Source: Photorhabdus khanii NC19
Lineage (GTDB): Bacteria; Pseudomonadota; Gammaproteobacteria; Enterobacterales; Enterobacteriaceae
NCBI RefSeq assembly: GCF_000517265.1
Contig: NZ_AYSJ01000004.1
Location: forward strand, 301,642-365,641
Length of the DNA: 64,000 nucleotides
Direction: 5' to 3'
Shown: positions 27,609-37,188 of the stretch, one piece after another
How positions within the stretch are numbered: the first letter of the stretch is position 1
How the letters are laid out: every line of letters starts with the position of its first letter
Notes under the pieces: model-generated
What the model was told of the DNA's origin: nothing
The model's database searches: none
The model's input: only the letters and a program-made list of their open reading frames with translations
Translations under genes and position numbers: made by a program

Positions 27609-27914
27609 AATTCAAAACGTAAACGATAAAATTTATAATAAAATGTAAATTCAGCCCATTCTATATAAACACCATCAAATATATTGAAAATAACAACAAC
27701 TATTTCATTAATAAGGACACATATAATAAATATTTATTTTATTCATTTTTTCATATTTATATATCTGAAATTACAATATGATATAATTTTATTTTATATA
27801 TAAATCATTAAATTTCTCATATTATATCTGGAATAAATTCACACAAATAAATATATTATTACCAGTAAAACATCAAATTATAATTTAATAGCTATAATAA
27901 TCTGGAGAAATAAA
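27609..27914. promoter_or_regulatory. AT-rich upstream region of the first binding-protein gene
   Basis: About 300 bases with no gene and very high AT. The part from about 27775 to 27868 (tatgatataattttatttta and on to aaataaatatatt) has a recognisable second copy upstream of the permease gene at about 28853-28940. That suggests duplication together with the binding-protein gene, or shared regulatory sites. Confidence 0.5.
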
Positions 27915-28688
27915 ATGAAAATAATTTTTACCCTGTTATTGGCAAGTACTGTGCAATTCGGTCTTGTACATCCTGCCAATGCAGAATCAACGTTTGATAA
28001 GATTCAATCCACCGGCATATTCAAAATTGCGACTGAAGGGGCTTATCCACCCTTTACCTATCGCGACGCTTCAGGCACTTTGACTGGTTTTGATGTCGAT
28101 ATCGGTCGTGAAATTGCCCATCGGCTGAATGTCAAACCGACATTTATTGAGGGAAAATGGGATGGGCTTATTGCCGGGTTGGATGCCGGGCGTTCTGATG
28201 CTGTCATTAATCAAATTGCGATTACTCCTGAGCGCCAGAAAAAATATGATTTTTCTATCCCATATATCACATCTCAAGCCGTACTTATCACCAATAAAGA
28301 TAACAACAGCATAAAAACATTCAGCGATTTGCAAGGCAAAACCTCAGCACATACTCTGACCAACAACTTCGCTCAGATAGCAAGAAATAATGGCGCGGAA
28401 ATCATCGGCACGAATGGATTTAGCCAGGAAATCGAACTGGTCAGTACCGGTAGAGCCGATGCCACTATCAACGATAGCCTCTCTTATCTGGACTATAAGA
28501 AGCACAAGCCAAATGCACCGGTGAAAATTGTTGCGTCGGATCCAAACGCAGGGCAAACAGCAATTTTACTCCGCCAAGGCGAGTCAGAACTAAAAACGGC
28601 TATTGATAAAGCAATCGTTGATATCAAAGCCGATGGTACCTATCAGCGCATCTGGGCTCAATACTTTGGCGACAATACTCCCGAATAA
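27915..28688 (+). CDS. Amino-acid (cystine-type) ABC transporter binding protein, copy 1
   Basis: 257 residues with a signal peptide ending in ANA (cleavage before ESTFDK). The mature part is a family 3 solute-binding protein: the segments FKIATEGAYPPFTYRDASG and LTGFDVDIGREIAHRLNV bind the amino-acid backbone. The resemblance is closest to FliY/TcyA-type cystine receptors, but substrate choice cannot be read from sequence. It is paralogous to the gene at 30499 along its whole length and lies upstream of the permease, with a hairpin between them. Confidence 0.85.
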   Translation: MKIIFTLLLASTVQFGLVHPANAESTFDKIQSTGIFKIATEGAYPPFTYRDASGTLTGFDVDIGREIAHRLNVKPTFIEGKWDGLIAGLDAGRSDAVINQIAITPERQKKYDFSIPYITSQAVLITNKDNNSIKTFSDLQGKTSAHTLTNNFAQIARNNGAEIIGTNGFSQEIELVSTGRADATINDSLSYLDYKKHKPNAPVKIVASDPNAGQTAILLRQGESELKTAIDKAIVDIKADGTYQRIWAQYFGDNTPE

Positions 28689-28712
28689 GTGAAACATACC
28701 TTACTCAAATAA

Positions 28713-28760
28713 ACCAGTTCCCTCAACGTTAGATACAAACTCTAACCAGGGAACTTTATC
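28713..28760 (+). terminator. Hairpin after binding protein copy 1
   Basis: agttccct and agggaact enclose a second inner stem (gttaga/tctaac) and are followed by ttta. It probably reduces read-through, so that the binding protein is made in excess over the permease. Confidence 0.6.
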
Positions 28761-28962
28761 GCTAATCCAGTTGAATTGAAGAATTAGGGAATATTTTCAT
28801 CAAACATGAAATATATTGATTTATACAAACCCTTTTATATATCTAAAATGATCATATGATATAACTTTATTTTATATATATAAACTCCCAGCTTGCCATA
28901 TGATATTTAAAACAATCTCATAAAAATAAATATATTTTTATATTACACAATAGGGAAAGTAT

Positions 28963-29664
28963 ATGGAGCCCTCCTGGTTTAATTTAGTACTCGATTCTTT
29001 CTGGCCTATGCTTTATGCGGGCTTTACTTTCACTATTCCGCTGACGCTTATTACCTTTACTCTTGGTATCATACTTGGGTTTATCGTTGCACTAATCCGG
29101 CTTTACGGGCCAAAACCGCTTATTGCTGTCGCCAAATTCTACGTATGGCTGATCCGTGGTACACCGTTACTTGTGCAACTGTTTCTTATTTTTTATGCCT
29201 TACCCAGCGTTGGTATTACGCTAGGCGCATTTACCTCAGCCGTTATTGGTTTCACACTGAATATTGGCGCCTATACCTCTGAGGTGATCCGCGCCACTTT
29301 ATTATCTGTACCAAAAGGGCAGTGGGAAGCGGCTTATTCTATTGGTATGAGCTGGACACAATCATTACGCCGGATCATTCTGCCTCAAGCCGCGAGAATC
29401 GCTATTCCGCCACTCTCAAACACATTTATTTCTCTGGTGAAAGATACTTCATTAGCCTCAGTCATTACCGTACCGGAACTTTTCCTTGCTGCACAACGTA
29501 TTGCGGCGGTGACTTATCAACCCCTCATTCTTTATACCGAGGCTGCAATACTTTATCTGATAATCAGTTCAGTATTGTCATCATTGCAAACCCGTCTGGA
29601 AAAGAAGTTCTCACAACAGAGTGATACAAAGGAATTAAAAGATGATTCAGCTCTCCGGCATTGA
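28963..29664 (+). CDS. Amino-acid ABC transporter permease
   Basis: A 233-residue inner-membrane protein of the His/Glu/Gln/Arg/opine permease family, with about five membrane helices. The EAA loop, which contacts the ATPase, is visible as GQWEAAYSIGMSWTQSLRRI. The N-terminal segment LIRGTPLLVQLFLIFYALPS is typical of TcyB/YecS-type permeases. The gene overlaps the ATPase gene by 23 bases. Confidence 0.92.
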   Translation: MEPSWFNLVLDSFWPMLYAGFTFTIPLTLITFTLGIILGFIVALIRLYGPKPLIAVAKFYVWLIRGTPLLVQLFLIFYALPSVGITLGAFTSAVIGFTLNIGAYTSEVIRATLLSVPKGQWEAAYSIGMSWTQSLRRIILPQAARIAIPPLSNTFISLVKDTSLASVITVPELFLAAQRIAAVTYQPLILYTEAAILYLIISSVLSSLQTRLEKKFSQQSDTKELKDDSALRH

Positions 29665-30406
29665 AAAAAGTTTTGACGGGCAAAAGGTCCTGAAAAATAT
29701 TGATCTTAACATTGAGGAAGGCAGTCTTACCGCCCTGATCGGCCCATCAGGAAGTGGCAAAAGCACGCTGTTACGCTGCATCAACTTATTAGAAATTCCC
29801 CAAGCCGGGAAGCTCCAAATCGGCAGTGAAAGTATGACCTTCATCGGTAAAGAGCGCATTGCTCATAAGGATATACAACGGATCCGCCAGCAAACCGGCA
29901 TGGTGTTTCAAAATTTTCAACTTTTCCCTCATCTGACGGTGATTGAAAACATTATGGAAGGGCTGATTTGGGTACAGAAATGGTCGCCAGAAAAAGCTAA
30001 AAAGCGGGCGCTTGAGCTGCTGGAAAAGGTTGGCATGTCACACAAAGTCGACGTCTTGCCTGCCACGCTATCCGGTGGTCAGCAACAACGTGTAGCAATT
30101 GCCAGAGCGCTGGCACCTTCTCCCAAAGTGTTATTGTGTGATGAGCCAACTTCCGCGCTTGATCCGGAATTATCGCTGGAAGTGGTTGCTGTATTGAAGC
30201 AGTTGGCTAAAGAAGGAACGACGATGTTGATGGCAACACACGATCTGCGTCTGGCAGCCAATCTTGCCTACAACGTCATATTTTTAGAATCTGGCGAAAT
30301 TGTCGAATCGGGGACATCGAAAACGATTTTTACTCGTGCCCTCAAGCAGCGGACGGTTGAATTTGTTTCAACTTTAACGAATACCTTACCGGATTGGGAG
30401 ATATAA
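29642..30406 (+). CDS. Amino-acid ABC transporter ATPase
   Basis: 254 residues. Walker A is GPSGSGKST, the signature is LSGGQQQRVAIARAL, Walker B is VLLCDEPTSALDP, and the switch histidine is in MATHDL. It belongs to the polar amino-acid uptake family and energises the permease encoded just upstream. Translation is coupled through the 23-base overlap. A weak hairpin (30417-30442) separates it from the second binding-protein gene. Confidence 0.95.
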   Translation: MIQLSGIEKSFDGQKVLKNIDLNIEEGSLTALIGPSGSGKSTLLRCINLLEIPQAGKLQIGSESMTFIGKERIAHKDIQRIRQQTGMVFQNFQLFPHLTVIENIMEGLIWVQKWSPEKAKKRALELLEKVGMSHKVDVLPATLSGGQQQRVAIARALAPSPKVLLCDEPTSALDPELSLEVVAVLKQLAKEGTTMLMATHDLRLAANLAYNVIFLESGEIVESGTSKTIFTRALKQRTVEFVSTLTNTLPDWEI

Positions 30407-30416
30407 CCCACCGTTA

Positions 30417-30442
30417 AAAGCACCTTGCCGTAATTGTGCTTT
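30417..30442 (+). terminator. Weak hairpin after the ABC ATPase gene
   Basis: The 7-base stem aaagcac/gtgcttt ends in only a short T stretch. Partial read-through into the second binding protein is likely. Confidence 0.4.
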
Positions 30443-30498
30443 GAGTCCATCAAGTCAATTACGATTAAATAAATTTTCTGACAGTTTGGAGAAATAAA

Positions 30499-31272
30499 AT
30501 GAAAGCATTCCTCACCGTATTATTGGCTGGCGTCATTCAATTTGGCATTGCATATTCTGCCAGTGCAGAGTCTGGTCTTGATAACATTAAATCAACCGGC
30601 GTATTTAAAATCGCTACCGAAGGAACCTATCCGCCATTTACCTATCACAATGCTTCAGGAGCCTTAACCGGTTTTGATGTTGATATTGGCCACGAAATCG
30701 CACGCCGTCTGAATGTCAAAGCGGAATTCACCGAAGGGAAGTGGGATGGGCTTATTGCCGGACTTGATGCCAAACGCTATGACGCAGTAATTAACCAAGT
30801 CGCTATTACACCAGAGCGTAAAAAGAAATATGACTTTTCCGCTCCGTATATTATATCTAAAGCCGTACTTATCACCCGCAAAAATAATGACAGTATTAAA
30901 ACGTTCAGCGATCTAAAAGGTAAAACTTCAAGTCATTCCTTAACCAGTAATTACGCTCAATTAGCAAAACGTCACGGCGCAGAAATCGTCCCCACTGAAG
31001 GATTTAATCAGTCAATTGATTTGGTTGCTACAGGCAGAGCCGATGCTACTATCAACGATAATCTCTCCTATTTGGATTTCAAGAAACACAAACCCAATGC
31101 ACCGGTAAAAATTGTCGCAACTGAACCCAATGGTGATCAGGTCGGTATTCTAATCCGGAAAGGCGAACCAGAATTACAAGCTGCTATCGATAAAGCGTTA
31201 GCCGATATCAAAGCGGATGGCACTTATCTGCGTATTTCTACTCAATATTTTGGCACCGACGTTTCTAAATAA
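30499..31272 (+). CDS. Amino-acid ABC transporter binding protein, copy 2
   Basis: 257 residues, the same length as copy 1 and similar throughout, with a signal peptide ending ASA before ESGLDN. The conserved ligand-contact regions are kept (TEGTYPPFTYHNASG, LTGFDVDIGHEIARR). Differences cluster in the second lobe (RHGAEIVPTEGFNQSIDLVA versus NNGAEIIGTNGFSQEIELVS) and could change ligand preference. A transporter with two receptors bracketing one permease-ATPase pair resembles the HisJ/ArgT arrangement. A strong terminator follows. Confidence 0.85.
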   Translation: MKAFLTVLLAGVIQFGIAYSASAESGLDNIKSTGVFKIATEGTYPPFTYHNASGALTGFDVDIGHEIARRLNVKAEFTEGKWDGLIAGLDAKRYDAVINQVAITPERKKKYDFSAPYIISKAVLITRKNNDSIKTFSDLKGKTSSHSLTSNYAQLAKRHGAEIVPTEGFNQSIDLVATGRADATINDNLSYLDFKKHKPNAPVKIVATEPNGDQVGILIRKGEPELQAAIDKALADIKADGTYLRISTQYFGTDVSK

Positions 31273-31278
31273 GAAAAT

Positions 31279-31312
31279 AACCGCTTCTTTTTGCAAGAAG
31301 CGGTTCTCTCTT
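31279..31312 (+). terminator. Terminator after binding protein copy 2
   Basis: An 11-base perfect stem, aaccgcttctt/aagaagcggtt, is followed by ctctctt. Confidence 0.8.
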
Positions 31313-31314
31313 AA

Positions 31315-31701
31315 TTAAATTATTTTGAATTTCAATATCTGATTATTATCTATATAGAAACGCAAAGTTTTATTCCCTCCTCCTGAACTTGGCCCTTCTA
31401 TATTCTTTGCATTGGCATAGCTAAAATCCTCTCCTTTATAATATTTCATTTGATCCTTATGAGGTGGATTCCAATAATCTTGAAAAACCCAAATAATCGC
31501 GGTGCTTGGTTCACCCACTATCGTTATACGGATAGCCTTATTACTCTCCTCTTGATTCCCAATCCATGGCACCTTAATGTTAGTTATCAATACAGAATTA
31601 GCATTAATAATATGAGTCCTGCCATTATTTTGACCTTCCACAATATAGATTTTTCTGGGAGTATCATTAATAACTTTCCTAATATGAGTTACGCTAGCCA
31701 T
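31315..31701 (-). CDS. Hypothetical small protein, possibly beta-rich
   Basis: A protein of 128 residues (131 from the upstream start at 31710) starting MASVTHIRKVINDTPRKIYI. It lacks a signal peptide and membrane helices. Alternating hydrophobic residues and Gly/Asn turns suggest a beta-sandwich or lectin-like fold, for example IIWVFQDYWNPP and GPSSGGGNKTLRFYIDNN. I recognise no family. It lies alone between the ABC operon and the toxin gene, in an AT-rich, probably acquired stretch. It is convergent with the ABC operon and could share that terminator. Its role is unknown; a secreted or toxin-associated protein is only a guess. Confidence 0.55.
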   Translation of the reverse strand: MASVTHIRKVINDTPRKIYIVEGQNNGRTHIINANSVLITNIKVPWIGNQEESNKAIRITIVGEPSTAIIWVFQDYWNPPHKDQMKYYKGEDFSYANAKNIEGPSSGGGNKTLRFYIDNNQILKFKII

Positions 31702-31710
31702 TTGAAACAC

Positions 31711-32355
31711 CTTTTTAAAGTTAATGTTATTTTCCTAAGGTAATTAATGTTAATATATATGACATTACTATTAACTTACTAATGCAGAGTAAAATCATAA
31801 TCAATAATATCAATGCGTTAGAAAAAAATTATAAAACTGAATTATTTTCTTCTGTTAATAAATTGGAATTATTCAAATACTTTACCAACACATATATTAT
31901 AGACAATGGCAATAATTATTCTTAATTTATTTTACATCAAAGAGTTAATAGAAAAACCACCAAACTTTCTTATATATTTCATTTCAATATCCGCAAACAA
32001 ATCTTTAATATCAAAAACAAATTAAACGATAAAAGACATTTTCAAAAAAATTTAAAATCAATCCAATTCAATATTATTGGTTTTTATATAAAAACATAAT
32101 ATAAATAAAAATCTTTATTTATATTATTAATCCAAAAAATAATATAATATTTATCGTCCATAAAAAATTTCAATGAAAATAATTTCTCTGCTCTTATACC
32201 ATTCTATTTCTATCTATTGAAATATTAATTCCCATACTGTAAATTTCAAAAATTATCACACTATTCTGTTAAAGATTTATTCATTCCATAGTAAAGTCTC
32301 AGGTTGTTACTACCAAGTTGCCTAAACGAATTGAAACATCACAAGGAGCTAAAAT
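31711..32355. other. AT-rich region upstream of tccC
   Basis: 645 bases of roughly 80 percent AT without a credible reading frame. It must contain the promoter of the tccC gene, and probably sites for a silencing protein such as H-NS, as AT-rich toxin promoters usually do (inference). The tccC ribosome site aaggag is at its right end. Confidence 0.5.
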
Positions 32356-35163
32356 ATGATTGGTTACAATTCTGCAATTAACCGAAATACCCCATCTGTC
32401 AATGTACTGGATAACCGAGGGCTGAATGTACGTACTCTGGAATATCTGCGTACTCAAGCTGATGAAGAAAACAGTAGCGAATTAATCACTCGCTATGAGT
32501 TCAATACTCAGGGATTTCAAGTAAAAAGTACTGATCCACGGAGGTATAAAAACCAAAATGGTTCGAACTTTACTCGTGTCTTTAATCTGGCTGGCAATAC
32601 ACTGCGTGAAGAAAGTATTGATGCTGGCCGAACCATTACATTGAACGATATCGAAGGACGCCCAGTACTGAGCATCAATGCAATAGGTGTTCGTCAAACC
32701 AATCACTATGAAGATAACACTCTACCCGGCCGCTTACTCACCGTCACCGAGTTGGTGCAAGAAAACGAGAAAATCACAGAACGCCTTATCTGGGCAAGTC
32801 ATTCAGATGCGGAGAAAAACCAAAATCTCGCCGGACAATGTGTACGCCATTATGACACTGCGGGGCTGGTACAACTGGAAAGCCTTTCCCTGACAGGAAC
32901 CATTTTGTCGCAATCCCGTCAACTGATAGCCGACGATCAGGAAGCTGACTGGCGCAGTGACGATGAAAATAATTGGCGTACAAAACTGAATGACAACATA
33001 TTCACGACTCAAAATAAAACCGATGCCATTGGTGCTCTGCTAACCCAGATCGATGCGAAGGGAAATGTACAACGGCTGTCTTATGACGTGGCAGGTCAAT
33101 TGAAAGGGAGTTGGTTAACACTAAAAGGCCAGTCTGAAAAAGTTATTGTGCAGTCTCTTACCTGGTCAGCAGCCGGACAAAAATTACGTGAAGAACACGG
33201 TAACGGCGTTATTACGGAATATACCTATGAACCAGAAACCCTGCGATTAATCAACATCACAACCCGCCGAACTCAGGATAGCGCAAAACCACTACAGGAC
33301 TTACGTTATGAATATGATCCGGTTGGCAATGTGATCAGTATTCGTAATGACGCAGAAGCAACCCGATTCTGGCGTAATCAGAAAGTGGTACCGGAAAATG
33401 CTTATGCCTATGATTCTTTGTACCAGCTAATCAAAGCAACCGGCCGCGAAATAGCTAACATTGGTCAACAAGGAAACCAACTTCCTTCCCCAGTTACCCC
33501 ACTTCCTACTGATGACAACACCTATACCAACTATACCCGAACCTATTCCTACGACGATAGCGGCAACCTGACGCAGATCCGACATAGCGCTCCGGCAAGT
33601 AACAATAACTACACCACGGATATGACTATCTCAAACCGCAATAACCGTGGCGTCTTAAACACCCTGACCAAAGATCCCAATCTCGTTGATACATTCTTTG
33701 ATGCAGGTGGTCATCAAACCAGCCTGTTATCAGGGCAATCTCTAAACTGGACATCACGGGGAGAACTACAGCAAGTCAGCCAGAATGGAAACACCGGAAG
33801 CGAGTGGTATCGTTATGGCAGTGATGGAATGCGGGTACTGAAAGTAAATGAGCAGCAAACAGAGAATGCCATGCAGCGGCGAGTCACTTACCTGCCCGGC
33901 CTGGAACTGCGTACCACACAAAACGGCGCCAATATAACGGAAGACCTGCAAGTTATTACTGTTGGAAAAGCGGGGCGGGCACAAGTACGGGTACTACACT
34001 GGGAAAAAGGCCAGCCAGCGAGCATAGATAACAATCAAGTCAGATACAGCTACGATAATCTGACAGACAGCAGCGAACTGGAACTGAATATGCACGGGGA
34101 AATTATCAGTTGGGAAGAATATTACCCCTACGGTGGGACCGCAGTATGGGCGGCAAGAAACCAGATTGAAGCCGGTTATAAAACTATTCGTTATTCAGGT
34201 AAAGAACGTGATGCAACGGGACTGTACTATTATGGCTACCGCTATTATCAACCTTGGGCAGGTAGATGGTTAAGCGCAGACCCAGCAGGAACAGTGGATG
34301 GTTTAAATCTGTACCGTATGGTAAGAAACAATCCAATGACAGGGATAGATGAAGATGGGCGCATATTTAAAACAGTAGCAACAGGCGCATTAGGTGTTGG
34401 AGGTGTAGCATATGAACTTTACAAGCATAGAAATCAACAAGCTGAAAGGCCGCAAATATCATCTCCCACATCTGAATCCTATGGTGATCAACAAATAAGT
34501 AAAATCACACAAAAAGCGAGCACTTTAAAAGCAAACTATGACCCGATTAAGCAGATGGCACATAACATAACGGGACGCAAAGAAGCGGCAGAACATCTCG
34601 CACACGGACAAGTCCCTGGTGTTCAAGCAATAAAAGAGGGAGCAAGTTTAGTCGCGACTGCCGGAGAATTTGCCGCAGCCGGCAATGTAGGTGAGTTAAA
34701 CAAAACAGAGCTGACAAAAGCCGCAGGAACCGATGCAATTAATAATTTTAGCCTCACTTTTGCAGGGATAAAAAAAGTATTCAAAGCAGGTACCGCCACT
34801 GCTACCGTCACCCCAGAGAAACTGGAAGAATTGCAAAAAGCCTCCGATGATTTAAAGGAGGTTGCAACGGATACGTTAATTACAGGAGCATCACTGGGCG
34901 CGACTGTCGGCGCTACGCTAGATACAGCAGCAGCGATTGCACCACATCCAGCGGCTAAAATAGCATTAAAAGGCCTGTCTCTGGCATGGAAAGTGACCGG
35001 CGTTGTTCATACCGCAGAAGAGTTAGGAGAACTCGCAGAAAAACATAAGGATCTGGTTTCTAATGAGCTGGGACAAGAATTAAAACGGGAAATCACCGAA
35101 GCAAACCAAATCAGGAAAGGGACGATTCTTTCAAAGGTCAGAGAACATGGTTTGATAAGATAA
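32356..35163 (+). CDS. tccC: Tc toxin C component, TccC-type RHS protein
   Basis: 935 residues. The N-terminus (NTPSVNVLDNRGLNVRTLEY) and many YD/RHS repeats (YSYDDSGNLTQIRH, YEYDPVGNVISIR) build the shell that encloses the toxin in TcB-TcC complexes. The RHS-core motif YYYGYRYYQPWAGRWLSADP ends near residue 665 (GIDEDG). After it the TccC self-cleaves and releases its variable C-terminal toxin, here about 268 residues. That tail has long hydrophobic/helical parts (ITGASLGATVGATLDTAAAI) and no ADP-ribosyltransferase motif that I can see. It stands alone, as orphan tccC genes often do, without tcdA or tcdB nearby. Confidence 0.93.
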   Translation: MIGYNSAINRNTPSVNVLDNRGLNVRTLEYLRTQADEENSSELITRYEFNTQGFQVKSTDPRRYKNQNGSNFTRVFNLAGNTLREESIDAGRTITLNDIEGRPVLSINAIGVRQTNHYEDNTLPGRLLTVTELVQENEKITERLIWASHSDAEKNQNLAGQCVRHYDTAGLVQLESLSLTGTILSQSRQLIADDQEADWRSDDENNWRTKLNDNIFTTQNKTDAIGALLTQIDAKGNVQRLSYDVAGQLKGSWLTLKGQSEKVIVQSLTWSAAGQKLREEHGNGVITEYTYEPETLRLINITTRRTQDSAKPLQDLRYEYDPVGNVISIRNDAEATRFWRNQKVVPENAYAYDSLYQLIKATGREIANIGQQGNQLPSPVTPLPTDDNTYTNYTRTYSYDDSGNLTQIRHSAPASNNNYTTDMTISNRNNRGVLNTLTKDPNLVDTFFDAGGHQTSLLSGQSLNWTSRGELQQVSQNGNTGSEWYRYGSDGMRVLKVNEQQTENAMQRRVTYLPGLELRTTQNGANITEDLQVITVGKAGRAQVRVLHWEKGQPASIDNNQVRYSYDNLTDSSELELNMHGEIISWEEYYPYGGTAVWAARNQIEAGYKTIRYSGKERDATGLYYYGYRYYQPWAGRWLSADPAGTVDGLNLYRMVRNNPMTGIDEDGRIFKTVATGALGVGGVAYELYKHRNQQAERPQISSPTSESYGDQQISKITQKASTLKANYDPIKQMAHNITGRKEAAEHLAHGQVPGVQAIKEGASLVATAGEFAAAGNVGELNKTELTKAAGTDAINNFSLTFAGIKKVFKAGTATATVTPEKLEELQKASDDLKEVATDTLITGASLGATVGATLDTAAAIAPHPAAKIALKGLSLAWKVTGVVHTAEELGELAEKHKDLVSNELGQELKREITEANQIRKGTILSKVREHGLIR

Positions 35164-35178
35164 TCCAATAAAATACAA

Positions 35179-35214
35179 TAGTCCTTATTCGCAACAGCAT
35201 ATAAGGACTATTTT
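35179..35214. terminator. Terminator between tccC and rraB
   Basis: A perfect 10-base stem, tagtccttat/ataaggacta, is followed by tttt. It can serve both convergent genes. Confidence 0.8.
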
Positions 35215-35278
35215 GCTTTAAATCACATGCATCAGCCACGACCAGGGCTAACACAAGATTTACAACGAGCTGATTTTA

Positions 35279-35695
35279 TTAATGAAGTCTGGTCTCACCC
35301 TGCTCTGGCAAATCATCTTCGCCGTCTTCATCTTGCTCATCAGGATCTTCGAAATAAGTGCCCCAGCCGTCATAATTGACGCCCATCTTCTGAGCCAGAT
35401 TTACCAATTGTTCAACCTGAGCATCGATCAATTCAGCATTCAACCCACATTCGCTGATGACATCACAACACATCAGAATAGAACCATCTTCGATTTCCAA
35501 TTCTTCCGCGTCAGTCACTTCATAACCCAGCTTAAAGGCTTCAACTGCCGCCTTTTCCAACAGATTAAAATCTTCCGCAGAAAAGTGGTGTTCAATGGCA
35601 TAAAGCGCATCTGGATCACTACCATCTTCCAGTAATTCTTCAATAATAAGGCGCGTTTCTTCGCGTTGTTCTTCTAAGTCTTTTTGATTTGCCAT
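35279..35695 (-). CDS. rraB: Regulator of RNase E activity RraB
   Basis: 138 residues from the ATG at 35693-35695 ([20 protein letters not shown]), which matches E. coli RraB better than the upstream in-frame ATG at 35708-35710. RraB binds RNase E and changes which transcripts are degraded. The highly acidic C-terminus ([18 protein letters not shown]) is typical. It is divergent from argF, as in E. coli. Confidence 0.93.
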   Translation of the reverse strand: MANQKDLEEQREETRLIIEELLEDGSDPDALYAIEHHFSAEDFNLLEKAAVEAFKLGYEVTDAEELEIEDGSILMCCDVISECGLNAELIDAQVEQLVNLAQKMGVNYDGWGTYFEDPDEQDEDGEDDLPEQGETRLH

Positions 35696-35795
35696 ACCCA
35701 ATACCCTCAATCAGTTGGCCGTCCCAAAGTTCATTCTCCCACACCACAAGCAGGCTAACCACTGTTTACATCAAAGAAATCTAATGCGGAGTTGA

Positions 35796-35834
35796 AATTG
35801 AATTTTTATAGATATAAATTGAATTTAAATGCAA
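35796..35834 (+). promoter_or_regulatory. Two ARG boxes upstream of argF
   Basis: Two 18-base ArgR-like boxes, aattgaatttttatagat (35796-35813) and aattgaatttaaatgcaa (35817-35834), are separated by exactly 3 bases. That is the spacing used by ArgR hexamers in E. coli arginine operons. They lie 26 bases upstream of the argF start. Confidence 0.8.
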
Positions 35835-35859
35835 GAAATAACTGTGGAGATATCCAACA

Positions 35860-36876
35860 ATGAATCCATTCTATCAACGTAATTTCCTAAGGTTGCTTGA
35901 TTTTTCCTCAGCAGAAATCCATGCTTTCCTAAAACTGGCGGCTGAATTAAAATCGACTAAAAAATCCGGCACAGAAAAAGCCTGGCTAACAGGTAAAAAT
36001 ATTGTGCTGATTTTTGAAAAAGACTCCACCCGCACTCGCTGTTCATTCGAAGTAGCCGCTTACGATCAGGGGGCAAATATCACCTACCTTGGCTCCAGTG
36101 GCAGCCAGATTGGTCATAAAGAATCAATTAAGGATACCGCCCGTATACTTGGCCGCATGTATGACGGTATTCAATATCGCGGCTATGCTCAGAAAGTGGT
36201 TGAAGCCCTGGCAGAATATGCAGATGTTCCTGTATGGAATGGGCTGACGGATGAATTTCACCCTACTCAGTTACTGGCAGATTTGCTGACTATTCAGGAG
36301 CATCAACCAAAGAAACCGCTGTCAGAAATCAAATTCGCCTACTTGGGGGATGCCCGTAACAATATGGGTAATACTATGTTGGAAGCCGCGGCATTGACAG
36401 GCATGGATGTTCGGTTAATTGCTCCTGAACAGTACTGGCCAGATGCAACACTGGTTGCTGAATGTCAGAAACTGGCCGAAAAAACAGGCGGGAAAATTAC
36501 GCTAACCGAAAATGTCCCTGAGGGGGTTAAAGACGCTGATTTTCTTTATACCGATGTCTGGGTTTCTATGGGAGAGCCAAAAGAAGTTTGGCAACAACGG
36601 GTTAACCTATTGAAACCTTATCAGGTGAATATGGATGTGGTGAACATGACAGGCAATCCACAGGTAAAATTCCTGCACTGCCTGCCCGCATTCCATGATG
36701 AAGAAACGACGTTAGGCAAGCAACTCGCCGCTGAATTTAATATGTATGGGGGGCTGGAAGTCACCAATGAAGTTTTTGAGTCAGAGCATAGCATTGTGTT
36801 TGATCAGGCAGAAAATCGTCTGCATACCATTAAAGCGATAATGGTAGCGACACTGGCAAGTGATCTTAAAATCTAA
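35860..36876 (+). CDS. argF: Ornithine carbamoyltransferase
   Basis: 338 residues. Carbamoyl-phosphate motif [11 protein letters not shown], ornithine-side motifs HPTQLLADL and HCLPAFHD, all conserved. It makes citrulline from ornithine and carbamoyl phosphate in arginine synthesis and works as a cytosolic trimer. ArgR probably represses it through the two ARG boxes. Position between rraB and pyrLBI corresponds to argI of E. coli; argF/argI are isozymes, so the symbol is interchangeable. Confidence 0.96.
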   Translation: MNPFYQRNFLRLLDFSSAEIHAFLKLAAELKSTKKSGTEKAWLTGKNIVLIFEKDSTRTRCSFEVAAYDQGANITYLGSSGSQIGHKESIKDTARILGRMYDGIQYRGYAQKVVEALAEYADVPVWNGLTDEFHPTQLLADLLTIQEHQPKKPLSEIKFAYLGDARNNMGNTMLEAAALTGMDVRLIAPEQYWPDATLVAECQKLAEKTGGKITLTENVPEGVKDADFLYTDVWVSMGEPKEVWQQRVNLLKPYQVNMDVVNMTGNPQVKFLHCLPAFHDEETTLGKQLAAEFNMYGGLEVTNEVFESEHSIVFDQAENRLHTIKAIMVATLASDLKI

Positions 36877-37003
36877 TTAGTTATGATGTCCGCAGGGCTA
36901 TGTCTGCAAAGAAGAGGTCCTGCGAATATCATTTTTCTTCGGGCAAACGCTTGCTGTGAGATTTTTCGCGAGTATAATGCGCCACAATTTGCCGGGAGAA
37001 ATC

Positions 37004-37117
37004 ATGAAAAACAGCACTTCTTTTCATCAAGCTAAAGTGCGGGTGCAACTGCCTAAAGGCAGCCAGCAATCATTGTTTTTCCCGTTGCTAAACCAATCAT
37101 TTAATGCCCCTCATTGA
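37004..37117 (+). CDS. pyrL: pyrBI leader peptide PyrL
   Basis: A 37-residue leader starting MKNSTSFHQAKVRVQLPKGS, with ribosome site ccgggag. It contains a T-rich run encoding LFFPLL, just before the attenuator hairpin at 37106. In the known mechanism, low UTP makes RNA polymerase pause in the U-rich part, so the ribosome follows closely and disrupts the terminator; high UTP ends transcription. The stop codon TGA (37115-37117) lies inside the terminator stem, as this mechanism needs. Confidence 0.9.
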   Translation: MKNSTSFHQAKVRVQLPKGSQQSLFFPLLNQSFNAPH

Positions 37118-37130
37118 GGGGCTTTTTTTT
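37106..37130 (+). terminator. pyrB attenuator
   Basis: The stem gcccctc/gaggggc (37106-37122) with eight T after it lies 60 bases before pyrB. It overlaps the end of pyrL. Confidence 0.93.
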
Positions 37131-37188
37131 GCCCGGTAATCAATTGATGATCACCACCCCGGATGTCAGCATTAGAGGAGAGTGAAAA

